This document shows positions 53,195-62,497 of a DNA stretch of 64,000 nucleotides, one piece after another. This stretch comes from Mucilaginibacter sp. cycad4. Lineage in GTDB: Bacteria > Bacteroidota > Bacteroidia > Sphingobacteriales > Sphingobacteriaceae. A program made the position numbers and the translations under genes. The notes under the pieces are model-generated. The model searched no databases and was not told where the DNA came from. It saw only the letters and a program-made list of their open reading frames with translations. Each line of letters opens with the position of its first letter. The stretch's first letter is position 1. The DNA is taken from positions 6,138,001-6,202,000 of the forward strand of contig NZ_CP139559.1 of the NCBI RefSeq assembly GCF_034263275.1. The letters run 5' to 3'.

Positions 53195-53560
53195 TTTTAG
53201 TTTAGCTGCCATTATTTCAAGCCACCCCAACGGGTGGCTTTTTTTGTGTGCGGTCATTTCTGTATGCTTTTGCAGACAATATTGCAAGAGCTAAATCAGG
53301 GCCGGAAGGCTTTTATTTATCATACAATTATTAACCGGATGATAACAAAATACAGTTTTTTTAATTGAAAATATTGCTCATTTAATTAAGACGGAAAATA
53401 ACTAACACTTGCTGTGCTACAATTAATTGTGCATACTTCATTACACTAAGGTTGCCATTATAATGGCATTTGTTTTGAATAAATGGAGCAACAGATATTA
53501 AGACAGGTTAAACCATGGGCTTTAACCATAGTCATATAAATATAACTTATTACACGCGTT
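53195..53560. other. Intergenic region with a terminator and a dyad
   Basis: A perfect 9-bp stem at 53219-53240 (AAGCCACCC and complement) followed by T7 is the terminator of the OmpA-like gene. Further on, GGTTAAA (53506-53512) and TTTAACC (53521-53527) flank an 8-nt centre, 33 nt before the next ATG, a possible operator. No gene is seen. Confidence 0.6.
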
Positions 53561-54094
53561 ATGAAAAAGATGATTTTATCGGCAGTTATATTATTAAGCT
53601 GCTTCACTGCAAAAATAGCTTCTGCACAGGTTAGTATTGGTTTAGGGATTAACATAGGCAGCCAGCCTGATTGGGGGCCTGTAGGATACGATTATGTAAA
53701 CTATTATTACATGCCTGATATTGATGCTTACTACGATGTGCCAACCCATAATTATGTTTACTATGAAAACAACGTATGGGTTCATCGCAGGTATTTACCT
53801 GTAAGGTATCGTAACTACAATGTTTACAATGGTTACAAGGTTGTAATAAATGATCGTAACCCATGGATGCGCAATGCATACTACAGGGGTCATTATTCCG
53901 GCTATCGCGGTCGTCATGACCAGGTGATTATCCGTAATAGCCGTGATGTAAGGTATGCCAATCACTGGCGCGGCGGCAACCGCGGGTGGCACGGCGGTAA
54001 CCCAAACAGAGGCGGATGGCATGGCGGCGGTGATCATGGTCACGGTGGTGGCGGACACGGACATGGCCACGGCGGTGGTCACGGGCACCATTAA
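53561..54094 (+). CDS. Secreted protein with His/Gly-rich tail (paralogue B)
   Basis: This 177-residue paralogue of the product of 51561-52067 has the same type of signal (KIASAQ), the start VSIGLGINIGSQPDWGPVGYD, and the core GYRGRHDQVIIRNS. Its last 40 residues are almost only Gly, His, Asp, Asn and Trp, with repeated GHG units, a composition expected to bind transition-metal ions. Function is unknown; metal binding is inferred from composition. A strong terminator follows. Confidence 0.75.
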   Translation: MKKMILSAVILLSCFTAKIASAQVSIGLGINIGSQPDWGPVGYDYVNYYYMPDIDAYYDVPTHNYVYYENNVWVHRRYLPVRYRNYNVYNGYKVVINDRNPWMRNAYYRGHYSGYRGRHDQVIIRNSRDVRYANHWRGGNRGWHGGNPNRGGWHGGGDHGHGGGGHGHGHGGGHGHH

Positions 54095-54109
54095 TAAACA
54101 ACATCATAT

Positions 54110-54147
54110 AACAAAACAGGCTTCCTGAAAAAAGGAGGCCTGTTTTG
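54110..54147 (+). terminator. Rho-independent terminator after paralogue B
   Basis: AAAACAGGC-TCC and GGA-GCCTGTTTT pair with one mismatch around an A-rich loop, followed by GTTT. Confidence 0.8.
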
Positions 54148-54191
54148 TTTCCAATGCATATTTGCGGCTAATTAATAAAGTTCATAGAGTC

Positions 54192-54635
54192 TCAGTTTGA
54201 AAGCATATCTACCTTCCAACCTTCAAAGGGTTTGACCGTAGCACAAATAGGACTGCCGTCTTTTGCTGTTCCCGGAAAGCTCGTTGTAAGGCACGCGGCA
54301 GAATGATGGCTAAGCTGGGTAATCATGTCCCAGGTTACTCCGGAAAGTGGAATTTTAACTCTGCGGCTCCAACCTCCCACCTGCCCTGCAAATTCGCCAA
54401 CGTCAATATAAATGAATTGACTTGCAGGCGTTCCCTGTACAAAGGGCCCTGAAAATCGAGGTTCATTAATCTTCTGCGGATCGTTTTTTAATTGGATCGT
54501 CAGTCTAAATTGCATATCCAGCCCATCGGATCGTTGTGTTTGAATCGTTTCATATCTGTTTCCGCTACCCTTTTGAATTCCGAAATCTACCCCCGCCGGA
54601 GGATTTTGCAGAAGAATACAAAGTTGAATATCCAT
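54192..54635 (-). CDS. DUF5990 family protein
   Basis: Starting at ATG 54635 gives 147 residues (MDIQLCILLQNPPAGVDFG). The conserved run NPPAGVDFGIQKGSGNRYET followed by QTQRSDGLDMQF is the DUF5990 signature. The middle and end form beta strands (FIYIDVGEFAG, RRVKIPLSGVTW). No signal peptide. Function is unknown. It is a single-gene unit facing the DtxR-type gene divergently. Confidence 0.8.
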   Translation of the reverse strand: MDIQLCILLQNPPAGVDFGIQKGSGNRYETIQTQRSDGLDMQFRLTIQLKNDPQKINEPRFSGPFVQGTPASQFIYIDVGEFAGQVGGWSRRVKIPLSGVTWDMITQLSHHSAACLTTSFPGTAKDGSPICATVKPFEGWKVDMLSN

Positions 54636-54742
54636 ATACAATTATAATTAAAAGCAATCTTCAAAAGTTTTACCCGCAGCATTTTCTTTTAAACCGAAGC
54701 AATACCTTACGTTAGGTATGTAATAAGCGCCCTGCTTTTGCT

Positions 54743-54750
54743 TATGTTTG
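54743..54750 (+). promoter_or_regulatory. Possible -7 box of the DtxR-family gene
   Basis: TATGTTTG fits TAnnTTTG and ends 22 nt before the ATG. No TTTG is found at the expected -33 distance. Confidence 0.3.
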
Positions 54751-54772
54751 TATTTTATCAAATCAATTACTG

Positions 54773-55429
54773 ATGTACACGCTTTCGGAAGAAAACTATT
54801 TAAAAGCTATCTATCGCCTTGCATTACAGGGGAAAGATTTTAAAATAACACCCACCGCCATTGCCGAATCACTCAGCAATAACCCGGCCTCGGTGGTAGA
54901 TATGATCCGTAAGCTTACCGAAAAGCAATTGATAGAATATGATAAAAAGAATGGTGTGAGGTTAACCCCGCAGGGCTTAAAGGATGCTACATTAATTGTA
55001 CGCCGCCATCGCCTTTGGGAAGTTTTTTTACTGGAGAAATTAGGCTATCACTGGGATGAGATCCATGATATTGCCGAAGAACTGGAACACATCAGCGATG
55101 CCACCCTTGCCGACAGGCTGGATAAATTCCTGGGTTTCCCCGAATATGACCCGCATGGCGACCCTATACCTAAGGCTAATGGCAAAATGCCCAAATCCTA
55201 TTCTGTAAGCCTGTCTGAGCTTAAACCTGGTTCTCAAAGCCATGTTGCCGCTGTGCGCGATACCAGCAGTTCATTTTTGCAATACCTTCAACGGCTTAAC
55301 ATAGGCATAGGCACAAAAATTCAGTTGATTGAAAAAATCCCATACGACCATTCGCTGGTGATAAAAATTGAAAACCGCGAGGATACCACGGTTTCACAAA
55401 AGTTTGGCGAAAATATATTAGTAGATTAA
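54773..55429 (+). CDS. DtxR/MntR family metal-dependent regulator
   Basis: A 218-residue metalloregulator. The N-terminal winged helix begins LSEENYLKAIYRLA, with recognition helix NNPASVVDMIRKLTEK. The dimerisation and metal-binding domain (about 65-140) contains RRHRLWEVFLLEKLGYHWDEIH and EELEHISDATLADRLD, including the Glu and His ligands typical of the family. A C-terminal FeoA-like SH3 domain follows (about 150-218). It probably represses iron or manganese uptake genes in response to the metal; no target gene is adjacent. Confidence 0.92.
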   Translation: MYTLSEENYLKAIYRLALQGKDFKITPTAIAESLSNNPASVVDMIRKLTEKQLIEYDKKNGVRLTPQGLKDATLIVRRHRLWEVFLLEKLGYHWDEIHDIAEELEHISDATLADRLDKFLGFPEYDPHGDPIPKANGKMPKSYSVSLSELKPGSQSHVAAVRDTSSSFLQYLQRLNIGIGTKIQLIEKIPYDHSLVIKIENREDTTVSQKFGENILVD

Positions 55430-55432
55430 TTT

Positions 55433-55503
55433 AGGTTAAAGGTAAAAAGTTCCCTGTCGTCGATTATAAAAACCTTTCACCTTTATCCTTTCGCCTTTAA
55501 CCT
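55433..55503. repeat. Dispersed repeat, inverted AGGTTAAAGG arms
   Basis: AGGTTAAAGG (55433-55442) and CCTTTAACCT (55494-55503) are inverted copies. The right part, TTCGCCTTTAACCT preceded by CCTTT words, recurs at 62541-62554 and 62607-62620. It lies between two convergent genes and may act as a weak terminator. Confidence 0.55.
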
Positions 55504-55507
55504 GCTC

Positions 55508-56005
55508 TTAAGGTTTCCCCGTTACTCTTGATGACTCTGCAAGTTCGCTGTCAACATCTACATCAAAATAGAGGCGATAGATCTCCCATTCATTTTTGGG
55601 TTTGTAAAACATAAAAGTGATACGGGCCGGCTGGCTTTCATGTTTAAGCAGATAGCTGTACAATACCAGGCTGTTTGAAGCCTTGCGTTGCATAATGAGG
55701 TCTTTGCCAAGATACTTACCAATTATGCTCCGCATGGAATCTATTTTAACAATAAGCCCGGTAAGCCGGGTTGAATCCATCAGCTTATTGGTTTTAAAAA
55801 TATCAACCACTGCACGGGCTGTGCCTTGCTTGTCGTATTCCTTAAAAAACTTATCAATGTGGGTTTGTACACCGGCCACAGGGGCGGCAGGAGTTGTGGT
55901 GGCAGCGGCCGGCTGGGTTTGCGCCAAAGCAACATTGCCGGTGAATACCAGCGCCGATACTATAAAAAATAAGGATTTAAATGCTTTAAAGTAGGTGTAA
56001 CGCAT
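55508..56005 (-). CDS. Secreted protein of unknown function, 165 residues
   Basis: Started at ATG 56005, the product has a Sec signal (SLFFIVSALVFTGNVALAQ), an alanine/proline/threonine-rich linker (about 28-45), and a folded region with FFKEYDKQGTARAVVDIF and a beta-rich end (ARITFMFYKPKNEWEIYRLYFDVDVD). The end resembles DUF3887/NTF2-like proteins in shape, but no family is claimed. A TATTTTTG box lies 3 nt upstream of the ATG without a clear -33 partner. Convergent with the DtxR-family gene. Confidence 0.65.
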   Translation of the reverse strand: MRYTYFKAFKSLFFIVSALVFTGNVALAQTQPAAATTTPAAPVAGVQTHIDKFFKEYDKQGTARAVVDIFKTNKLMDSTRLTGLIVKIDSMRSIIGKYLGKDLIMQRKASNSLVLYSYLLKHESQPARITFMFYKPKNEWEIYRLYFDVDVDSELAESSRVTGKP

Positions 56006-56070
56006 GTTCAAAAATATTAATTTTTAAAAGTAGGCATTTTTATAAAAATATTTTGGCAGCGGCGTAAATT

Positions 56071-56673
56071 TTAATAGGGCAGCACAATGGCGGCCTTTTC
56101 AAATTCGAGAAAATAATAATCTTCCTTTAGCTTTTTGTCGAGGGTGGTTTTGTTATCACTGAATGAAGGCGGGCCGGATTCAAAATGCCATTGCCCAAGG
56201 TAGGTGAGCTTGCTATTATCAACTTTAAAAACAATGCGGTGCAGGTCTTCCCATTTGATAAGTCCGCTGTCGACCTTATTTTTAACGTTAATTTCAAAGT
56301 CGAGGCCCCGGAAAACGGGTCTTGTATTATACTCTACTCCATACCATTTGCCTTTTGAGTAGTAAAAATTTACAATTTCGTAAGTGCCCGGTTTTATGAA
56401 GAAGCAAAATGGGTTTTCCTTTCTCGTCCTGAGATTTGGTTTCACCTCAAATGAAAACAGCTCATTGGTTTCGAGATTCCTGATCCTGATCGTTTGCTGA
56501 TAACCGTTTTGCCAAAAAGTGAGGCGTTGGATAAAGCTGCCATAGATAATAGCCTGGTTTTCTTTTAAAATGGTACCGGCATCCACATATTCCAACTGCG
56601 TTACTTTGATTTTTTGCCCATAAGCAAACAAGCCTGTTAAAATAAAAATGCATGTAAAAATGCGTTTCATCAT
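56071..56673 (-). CDS. Secreted protein of unknown function, 200 residues
   Basis: A Sec signal (FTCIFILTGLFAYGQ) leads a mostly beta-strand protein with many charged residues. Conserved-looking pieces are LETNELFSFEVKP, FCFFIKPGTYEIVNFYYSKG and YLGQWHFES. The GTYEI region suggests a small beta-sandwich. I recognise no named family. It lies 33 nt downstream of the PhnA-C domain gene but with different character. ATG at 56673 or 56670 are both possible. Confidence 0.6.
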   Translation of the reverse strand: MMKRIFTCIFILTGLFAYGQKIKVTQLEYVDAGTILKENQAIIYGSFIQRLTFWQNGYQQTIRIRNLETNELFSFEVKPNLRTRKENPFCFFIKPGTYEIVNFYYSKGKWYGVEYNTRPVFRGLDFEINVKNKVDSGLIKWEDLHRIVFKVDNSKLTYLGQWHFESGPPSFSDNKTTLDKKLKEDYYFLEFEKAAIVLPY

Positions 56674-56706
56674 GATAAGGTTATAAAGAAAATGAGGTGG
56701 ATAATA

Positions 56707-56925
56707 TTATCGCTTTTTCAAAAACTCGGTTCTCAATACAATGCTCATACCGTCAACTTTACAGTCAACCTCTTCTTCGTTGTCTGTAAGGCGGATTTTT
56801 TTTACCAGTGTGCCTTGTTTAAGCGTAACGCCGCCGCCTTTTACTTTCAGGCTTTTGGTAAGTGTAACCGAATCGCCATCCTTCAGGATATTTCCGTTGC
56901 TGTCTTTTACTATTAGTTCGTCCAT
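56707..56925 (-). CDS. PhnA/YjdM C-terminal domain protein
   Basis: The 72-residue protein consists only of the SH3-like PhnA C-terminal domain: VKDSNGNILKDGDSVTLTKSL, then GTLVKKIRLTDNEEEVDCKVDG and VLRTEFLKK. The N-terminal zinc ribbon of full PhnA/YjdM proteins is missing, and the gene cannot be extended. Despite its name, PhnA is not shown to act in phosphonate use. Stand-alone forms are common in Bacteroidota. Confidence 0.85.
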   Translation of the reverse strand: MDELIVKDSNGNILKDGDSVTLTKSLKVKGGGVTLKQGTLVKKIRLTDNEEEVDCKVDGMSIVLRTEFLKKR

Positions 56926-56997
56926 TAGTGTGTAGGGTAAAATAAAGAGCCCGGTATTTTCATATCGGGCCCAATTAAATATTTTGTTTAGAAACGA

Positions 56998-57981
56998 TTA
57001 CTTGGTAACGTACATTACTTCTTTAACCGCTTTGATCACCCTTTCAGGGTTTGGCAGGTATTCCTGGATCAAAGTTGGAGCGTATGGAAGCGGAACATCG
57101 CCGCCCATGATACGCAGGATAGGCGCATCAAGGTAATCAAAAGCATCTTTTTGTACTTTAAATGCAACCTCGGTGGCAATTGAACCTAAAGGCCAGCTTT
57201 CTTCAATAATTACCAAACGGTTTGTTTTCTTTACCGATTCAATAACTGTAGGATAATCGATAGGGCGTACAGTACGCAGGTCGATCACTTCCGCATGGAT
57301 GCCTTCTTTTTCCAGTTCGGCAGCTGCTGCAACAACCACTTTCATGATCTTGCCGAAGCCTACTAAAGTAACATCGCTGCCTTCTTTAACAACTTTTGCT
57401 TTACCCAGCGGGATATAATAAGTTTCTTCAGGAACCTCGCCTTTATCGCCGTACATTAATTCCGACTCCATGAAAATAACCGGATCGGGATCAAGGATAG
57501 CTGATTTTAACAGGCCTTTAGCATCGTAAGGGTTTGATGGTACAACCACTTTTAAGCCCGGGCAGTTGGCATACCAGTTTTCAAAGCACTGGCTGTGCTG
57601 TGAGCTAAGCATACCTGCATTACCGGTAGGGCCACGGAAAACAATCGGCACCGAAAACTGGCCGCCGCTCATTGACATCATCTTGGCAGCGCCGTTGATG
57701 ATCTGATCGATAGCTACGAGTGAAAAGTTGAAAGTCATGAACTCGATGACGGGACGTAAGCCGTTCATCGCCGAGCCAATGCCGATACCGGCAAAGCCCA
57801 ATTCAGAGATGGGCGTATCTATAACACGCTTTGCGCCAAATTCATCCAGCATTCCCTGGCTTACTTTGTACGCGCCGTTATATTCGGCAACCTCTTCACC
57901 CATCAGGTATATATTCTCGTCGCTGCGCATTTCTTCGACCATGGCCTCTCTTAGCGCTTCTCTGAATTGTATTTCTCTCAT
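56998..57981 (-). CDS. pdhB: Pyruvate dehydrogenase E1 component, beta subunit
   Basis: Started at ATG 57981 (MREIQFREALREAM) the product has 327 residues, the normal length. With the alpha subunit it decarboxylates pyruvate using thiamine diphosphate. The motifs include MGEEVAEYNGAYKVSQG, the TPISELGFAGIGIGSAM loop, FVRGPTGNAG-like FRGPTGNAGMLSSQHSQ, and EESWPLGSIATEV near the C-terminus. The alpha subunit and E2/E3 genes are not in the window. A strong promoter lies just upstream. Confidence 0.94.
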   Translation of the reverse strand: MREIQFREALREAMVEEMRSDENIYLMGEEVAEYNGAYKVSQGMLDEFGAKRVIDTPISELGFAGIGIGSAMNGLRPVIEFMTFNFSLVAIDQIINGAAKMMSMSGGQFSVPIVFRGPTGNAGMLSSQHSQCFENWYANCPGLKVVVPSNPYDAKGLLKSAILDPDPVIFMESELMYGDKGEVPEETYYIPLGKAKVVKEGSDVTLVGFGKIMKVVVAAAAELEKEGIHAEVIDLRTVRPIDYPTVIESVKKTNRLVIIEESWPLGSIATEVAFKVQKDAFDYLDAPILRIMGGDVPLPYAPTLIQEYLPNPERVIKAVKEVMYVTK

Positions 57982-58010
57982 TATAGTAAAATGATGTTTT
58001 TTTGCGAACG

Positions 58011-58040
58011 CAAATATAAACACTAATGTGTTAAATGCAA
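58011..58040 (-). promoter_or_regulatory. Promoter of pdhB
   Basis: On the minus strand TTG (58040-58038), 19 nt, TATATTTG (58018-58011) matches the Bacteroidota consensus. It ends 29 nt before the chosen ATG, and lies inside the longer alternative reading frame starting at 58023, which supports the later start. Confidence 0.6.
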
Positions 58041-58167
58041 TTAACCGTGGTATTGGTTTGGTTTTTAATACATATATTTTACATTTTCATCATCCTGCAA
58101 AGGGGCAAAATCCAAAGCGGAACTTAAAAAACATAAATAAGTACTACATTAGTACCTAAACCTTATT

Positions 58168-60078
58168 ATGCAGATGAAATTCCCGTCGATAAAAAACCTG
58201 GCACAAAGCGCAGCAAATACCATCAAACGCTACCCTTTTGAAACATTCTTCGCCTTGGCCGGCACCATAGCTGCTACTGCGAAGATTGAGCTTGATAACC
58301 TTAACCGTATAAGTGAAAACTGGTGTATGCGCGCCATCATGATAGCCAACCTTGGTTTTTTGCTAAGCCTTTCGGCTACTTTATATACCCAAAGCAAGGG
58401 ATGGGAGACAGGAAAAAAAATCCTCGTAAAAATAGTTGCAACCGTGATAGCTATTGCGTTGATCTTTATGATCAATCCACCCGAAAGACAGGCAGATTAC
58501 ACCCGGTTCTTCCTGCTTAGTTTGGCCTTTCACTTAATGGTGGCCTTTGCGGCTTTTACCGGCAAAGGGCAAATACAGGGGTTTTGGCAATTTAATAAAA
58601 CGCTCTTTTTGCGCATTTTAGCAAGTATGCTATACGGCGTAGTGTTATTTGCCGGCCTGGCTGCTGCAATTGGGGCTACAAACATCCTGTTTAATTTTAA
58701 ATTTGAATCAGATACCTACCAGGTTTTGTGGGTATGGATCACGGGGATGTTCACTACCCTTTTCTTTTTAGCGGGAGTACCAACAGATACCCCGGCACTT
58801 AATGAAGATGCAAGCTATCCTAAAGGGCTCAAGATCTTTACCCAGTATGTGCTTATCCCGCTTTCAACGGTATATTTGATCATTTTACTGGCTTATGAAA
58901 TCAAGATCCTTATGGAGTGGAAGCTCCCTAAAGGCCTTGTATCAAACCTGATATTAGGTTATGCTGTATTCGGTATTTTATCATTGCTGCTGGTATATCC
59001 CATCCGTGAGCAAAATGAAAATAAATGGCTTAAAACCTATACCCGCAATTTTTACTTTTTGCTGATCCCATTGCAAGGGCTGCTGTTTGTGGCAGTAGGT
59101 ACCCGTGTTTTTAGTTACGGCGTTACCGAGTTCAGATATTTTTTAATCGCGCTTGCTTTATGGCTGCTGTTTGTTTCGATTTATTTTTTATCGTTTAGAA
59201 AGCAGAATATTAAGATCATTCCAATCTCACTCTGCATATTAACGCTGTTTAGCATCTACGGTCCGCAAAGCGCGTTTACCATAAGCATGTACTCGCAAAG
59301 AAGGATGGTTATTAACTTTTTTAAAAAGCATAATGGATTTAAGGATGGCATACTGATGCCGGTTGATAGCACCAAGATCAGCAAGCGAGAGGGTGGACAA
59401 GCTGTTGAACGATTAAGATATTTTGTTTATCAATATGATCTCAATGCCTTACAGCCTTATTTTAAAAGAGACCTTAAGAGAGTTTCCGATTCATTAGGCA
59501 AACAAAAAGGAAAGTATACCAACTTAATCGTTGATAGGGACGAGTTACGCGGCTACAAATTTGATTGGGCAAAAAGGCAGCTGGGCTTACATCATTTTGA
59601 AATATACTATGCTTATGGCGATACAACTGACACGGAAAAATCCCGGACAGAACAATACTTTTTTTATAAAAAAGATAACATCACTGTTGTTAAGGATTAC
59701 GATGTCATGTTGGATGATTACGCATCGTCAGATAGTATAGTCAGTAACTATAATGGTTTAAAGATTATGCAAACCAACATTAACCGGAAAAGTTACATTC
59801 TAAAAATCAATGATGAAACATTACGTTTTGAGCCGAATCAGATCATAAATAAGATGTTTGCGGATACCATTAAAATGGCGATTTACAGTCAAAAGGAAAA
59901 TGATATACCTTACATGCACCATGAATATGCTTTCCCTGCCAATTTTATGCAAATCACCAATGAAACCCCAGGATATAAGGTTACTTTAATATTTGAAAGG
60001 ATAGATTTTGAACGGAAAGCAAACGGATTACCTGTGATTAACTCGACCAATGGTAAGTATCTGATCAAAATAAAATAA
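58168..60078 (+). CDS. DUF4153 family membrane protein
   Basis: The 636-residue protein has about ten transmembrane helices over residues 20-385, then a cytoplasmic or periplasmic C-terminal half (about 395-636) that is hydrophilic and beta-rich. The pattern YPFETFFALAGTIAA near the N-terminus, the long helix run and SFRKQNIKIIPISLCIL fit DUF4153. The family is of unknown function; some members are linked to cell-envelope traits. ATG at 58168 and 58174 are both usable. It is convergent with the next gene, whose stop lies 9 nt away. Confidence 0.78.
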   Translation: MQMKFPSIKNLAQSAANTIKRYPFETFFALAGTIAATAKIELDNLNRISENWCMRAIMIANLGFLLSLSATLYTQSKGWETGKKILVKIVATVIAIALIFMINPPERQADYTRFFLLSLAFHLMVAFAAFTGKGQIQGFWQFNKTLFLRILASMLYGVVLFAGLAAAIGATNILFNFKFESDTYQVLWVWITGMFTTLFFLAGVPTDTPALNEDASYPKGLKIFTQYVLIPLSTVYLIILLAYEIKILMEWKLPKGLVSNLILGYAVFGILSLLLVYPIREQNENKWLKTYTRNFYFLLIPLQGLLFVAVGTRVFSYGVTEFRYFLIALALWLLFVSIYFLSFRKQNIKIIPISLCILTLFSIYGPQSAFTISMYSQRRMVINFFKKHNGFKDGILMPVDSTKISKREGGQAVERLRYFVYQYDLNALQPYFKRDLKRVSDSLGKQKGKYTNLIVDRDELRGYKFDWAKRQLGLHHFEIYYAYGDTTDTEKSRTEQYFFYKKDNITVVKDYDVMLDDYASSDSIVSNYNGLKIMQTNINRKSYILKINDETLRFEPNQIINKMFADTIKMAIYSQKENDIPYMHHEYAFPANFMQITNETPGYKVTLIFERIDFERKANGLPVINSTNGKYLIKIK

Positions 60079-60087
60079 ACAGCAGGT

Positions 60088-61275
60088 TTATATCTTTATC
60101 CGGATATTGATCTTATCCAACAGCCCCGTAAGCCATACCATTACAAAGGCAAATACAATACATTTAATAAGGCCCCCGGTGCCCTGGCTCAGGTATTCGG
60201 GGTAGCCTATCCTGCTCATTTCATATATAGGATAAAACAAAAAAGGCACTATGTAGCAGGTAAAGGTATTGGTGCCCGCAGGCTCTATCACCTTAAACCA
60301 GTTGTATTTGTTTTTAACATCAACCAGGAAAATAAAGAAAGCATATACCACCAAACTAATGCCGGTACAAATGAGCACCCATGAAGGGGTGTCGCGTTCT
60401 TTGGAGATGCCTCCGCTAAAATAGCGTACTATAAAGCCCAGGTTAAACAAAATTATCGCAATGAGGATCATGGCCACCCAAAGCATCTTCATTTCGTTAT
60501 TGGCCTTAAGGCGCATGTACAACACCGAAATAAATACCCCCGCCATGGTGAACGACTGCATAGCGCCGTTACCCGCTATCCAGATATAGCCCTGTAGCTT
60601 ATCGATAAAATCAAGAAAGCCGAAGTGCACATCCAGGTTAAAGAATATGAAAAACATCCAGGCCGCCAACTGCACCCATAAATGCCCGTCGGAGTAGTAA
60701 TAGATAAGCGCGCAAAGCATGTACGACCAGCCTATCAGGCCTAAAATACCCCACCAGGTAAAGTGCAGCCAGGTATGCCCGGGGTCGCTGGTACGGTATA
60801 GCAATGCCATGCCGGCAAGTAACAATATGCCGAAGCCCTGCAGCAAATAACGTTTAGTTGGTGACGTGTCTTTGCCGTAATCTAAAAAAATGAAGAAGAA
60901 ACTGAATGTAACCAGGCTTTCCCAAACGGGTTTGGGTAACAGGGTGGCAGCTTCATTATAGGTTTCCATGTTGGCATGGAAAAAACCTATAAAAATGAGC
61001 GCGAACGAGCGGCTCACTATCCGCGATAGTAGTTTGAAATTATCGCCCTGCTTTAACCTGTTTTGAAAAGCGAAGGGAATTGAAAGCCCCACTATAAACA
61101 AAAATGCCGGAAAAATAGTATCGGCCAAACCCAGCGCATCAACATTTGAGCCTGCGTGTTTAAGCCATGTTGGGGTATTCGGAATGCCATCCAGGTCATT
61201 CACAAATATCATGAGGAACATTGTTACAGCGCGGAATGCATCTATTGAACGTATGCGGCTAAGAAAATTATTCAT
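60088..61275 (-). CDS. DUF5009 acyltransferase-like membrane protein
   Basis: A 395-residue integral membrane protein with about ten helices. Residues 7-40 read SIDAFRAVTMFLMIFVNDLDGIP, and TWLKHAGSNVDALGLADTIFPAFLFIVGLSIP follows, both typical of DUF5009 and of the heparan-alpha-glucosaminide acetyltransferase-like group. These proteins are thought to move acetyl groups across the membrane to a sugar acceptor. The substrate here is unknown. It lies 83 nt downstream of pdxA and on the same strand. Confidence 0.85.
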   Translation of the reverse strand: MNNFLSRIRSIDAFRAVTMFLMIFVNDLDGIPNTPTWLKHAGSNVDALGLADTIFPAFLFIVGLSIPFAFQNRLKQGDNFKLLSRIVSRSFALIFIGFFHANMETYNEAATLLPKPVWESLVTFSFFFIFLDYGKDTSPTKRYLLQGFGILLLAGMALLYRTSDPGHTWLHFTWWGILGLIGWSYMLCALIYYYSDGHLWVQLAAWMFFIFFNLDVHFGFLDFIDKLQGYIWIAGNGAMQSFTMAGVFISVLYMRLKANNEMKMLWVAMILIAIILFNLGFIVRYFSGGISKERDTPSWVLICTGISLVVYAFFIFLVDVKNKYNWFKVIEPAGTNTFTCYIVPFLFYPIYEMSRIGYPEYLSQGTGGLIKCIVFAFVMVWLTGLLDKINIRIKI

Positions 61276-61358
61276 TCAGTCATGTAAATGCAACAAGCGG
61301 CGTAAATGTTTTAATTTAACGGTAATTAAATTGAAACATTACTATTACACGGCTTTTT

Positions 61359-62414
61359 TTAATCCCTGTCGCGGCTTAGCTTGCTGAATAAAAGCGGATT
61401 TTCATTAAGTTCGAGCCCTTCCCTGCGATTCTTTACAATGTGGATAGCCGTAAACAGCGCTTCGCGGAAAGAGATCTCCGAAGCCTGGTTTTTACCTGCT
61501 ATGTCGTACGCAGTGCCATGATCGGGCGAAGTGCGTACAAAGTTTAAACCGGCTGTAAAGTTAACTCCCGTTTCAAAGGCGATCTGTTTAAAAGGGATCA
61601 GGCCCTGGTCGTGATACATGGCCAGTACAGCATCAAACTGCAGGTAAGTACCGTTGGCAAAAAAACCATCAGCCGAGTACGGGCCAAATGCCAGGATATT
61701 GTTTGAGCGGGCTTCTTCAATAGCAGGCATAATGATATCTTTTTCCTCGCTGCCGATAAGCCCGTTATCTCCGGCGTGGGGGTTTAGCCCCAATACGGCA
61801 ATTTTTGGCTTGCGCACCCAGAAATCATTTTGCAAACTGTGGTTCATCAGTTTCAGCTTAGCCAATATTTTTTCGGCGGTAATGCTTTCGGCAATTTTTG
61901 ATACAGGGATATGGCCTGTAACCACGCCAACACGTAAAGTATCGCTCACTAAAAACATCAGCGATTCGGCAGCGCCATCATATTGCTGCAAGTATTCGGT
62001 ATGGCCTGGGAAGTGAAACTGCTCACTTTGGATATTGTCTTTATTGATAGGAGCGGTAACCAATGCGTCGATATAACCTTCTTTCAGATCATAAACGGCA
62101 CGCTCCAATGATTTGAAGGCATACTTGCCACCCGCTTCAGTAACCTGTCCTATATCGATCTTTACATCCTCTTCCCAGCAGTTGATCATGTTAGGTTTGC
62201 GGAAATGGGTTTGCGAAGGATCATTGATCACCAAAAAATTAAGCTCATTAACCTGGGTTGCACGGCGGTGGAACGAAGCCACCTTAGTATGCCCGTAAAC
62301 AATAGGCGTACAATAATCATAAATCTTGCTATCGGCCAAAGTTTTAATAATTATTTCCAAACCGATGCCGTTTACATCGCCAATGCTGATCCCAATTTTT
62401 AATTTATCGCTCAT
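61359..62414 (-). CDS. pdxA: 4-hydroxythreonine-4-phosphate dehydrogenase
   Basis: PdxA oxidises 4-phosphohydroxy-L-threonine in the DXP-dependent pathway to pyridoxal phosphate. The 351-residue protein shows IGISIGDVNGIGLEI at the start, TAPINKDNIQSEQFHFPGHTEYL (residues about 140-162, with a metal-binding His), GLNPHAGDNGLIGSEE, DAVLAMYHDQGLIPFK with the second His ligand, and RTSPDHGTAYDIAGK with the third. All functional blocks are intact. rsmA is divergent across a 296-bp gap; in E. coli the two are adjacent and co-directional. Confidence 0.95.
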   Translation of the reverse strand: MSDKLKIGISIGDVNGIGLEIIIKTLADSKIYDYCTPIVYGHTKVASFHRRATQVNELNFLVINDPSQTHFRKPNMINCWEEDVKIDIGQVTEAGGKYAFKSLERAVYDLKEGYIDALVTAPINKDNIQSEQFHFPGHTEYLQQYDGAAESLMFLVSDTLRVGVVTGHIPVSKIAESITAEKILAKLKLMNHSLQNDFWVRKPKIAVLGLNPHAGDNGLIGSEEKDIIMPAIEEARSNNILAFGPYSADGFFANGTYLQFDAVLAMYHDQGLIPFKQIAFETGVNFTAGLNFVRTSPDHGTAYDIAGKNQASEISFREALFTAIHIVKNRREGLELNENPLLFSKLSRDRD

Positions 62415-62497
62415 TTTTTTATGTGGATTTCACCGATTAAATTATGATTTCACCGATTTTTAAGCAGTGATTTCAGTGTATTTAACAGTGATGATTA

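Noticed and set aside
56707..56925. Full phosphonate-use operon around the PhnA-like gene
   Set aside because: Only the C-terminal domain is present and no phn genes adjoin.
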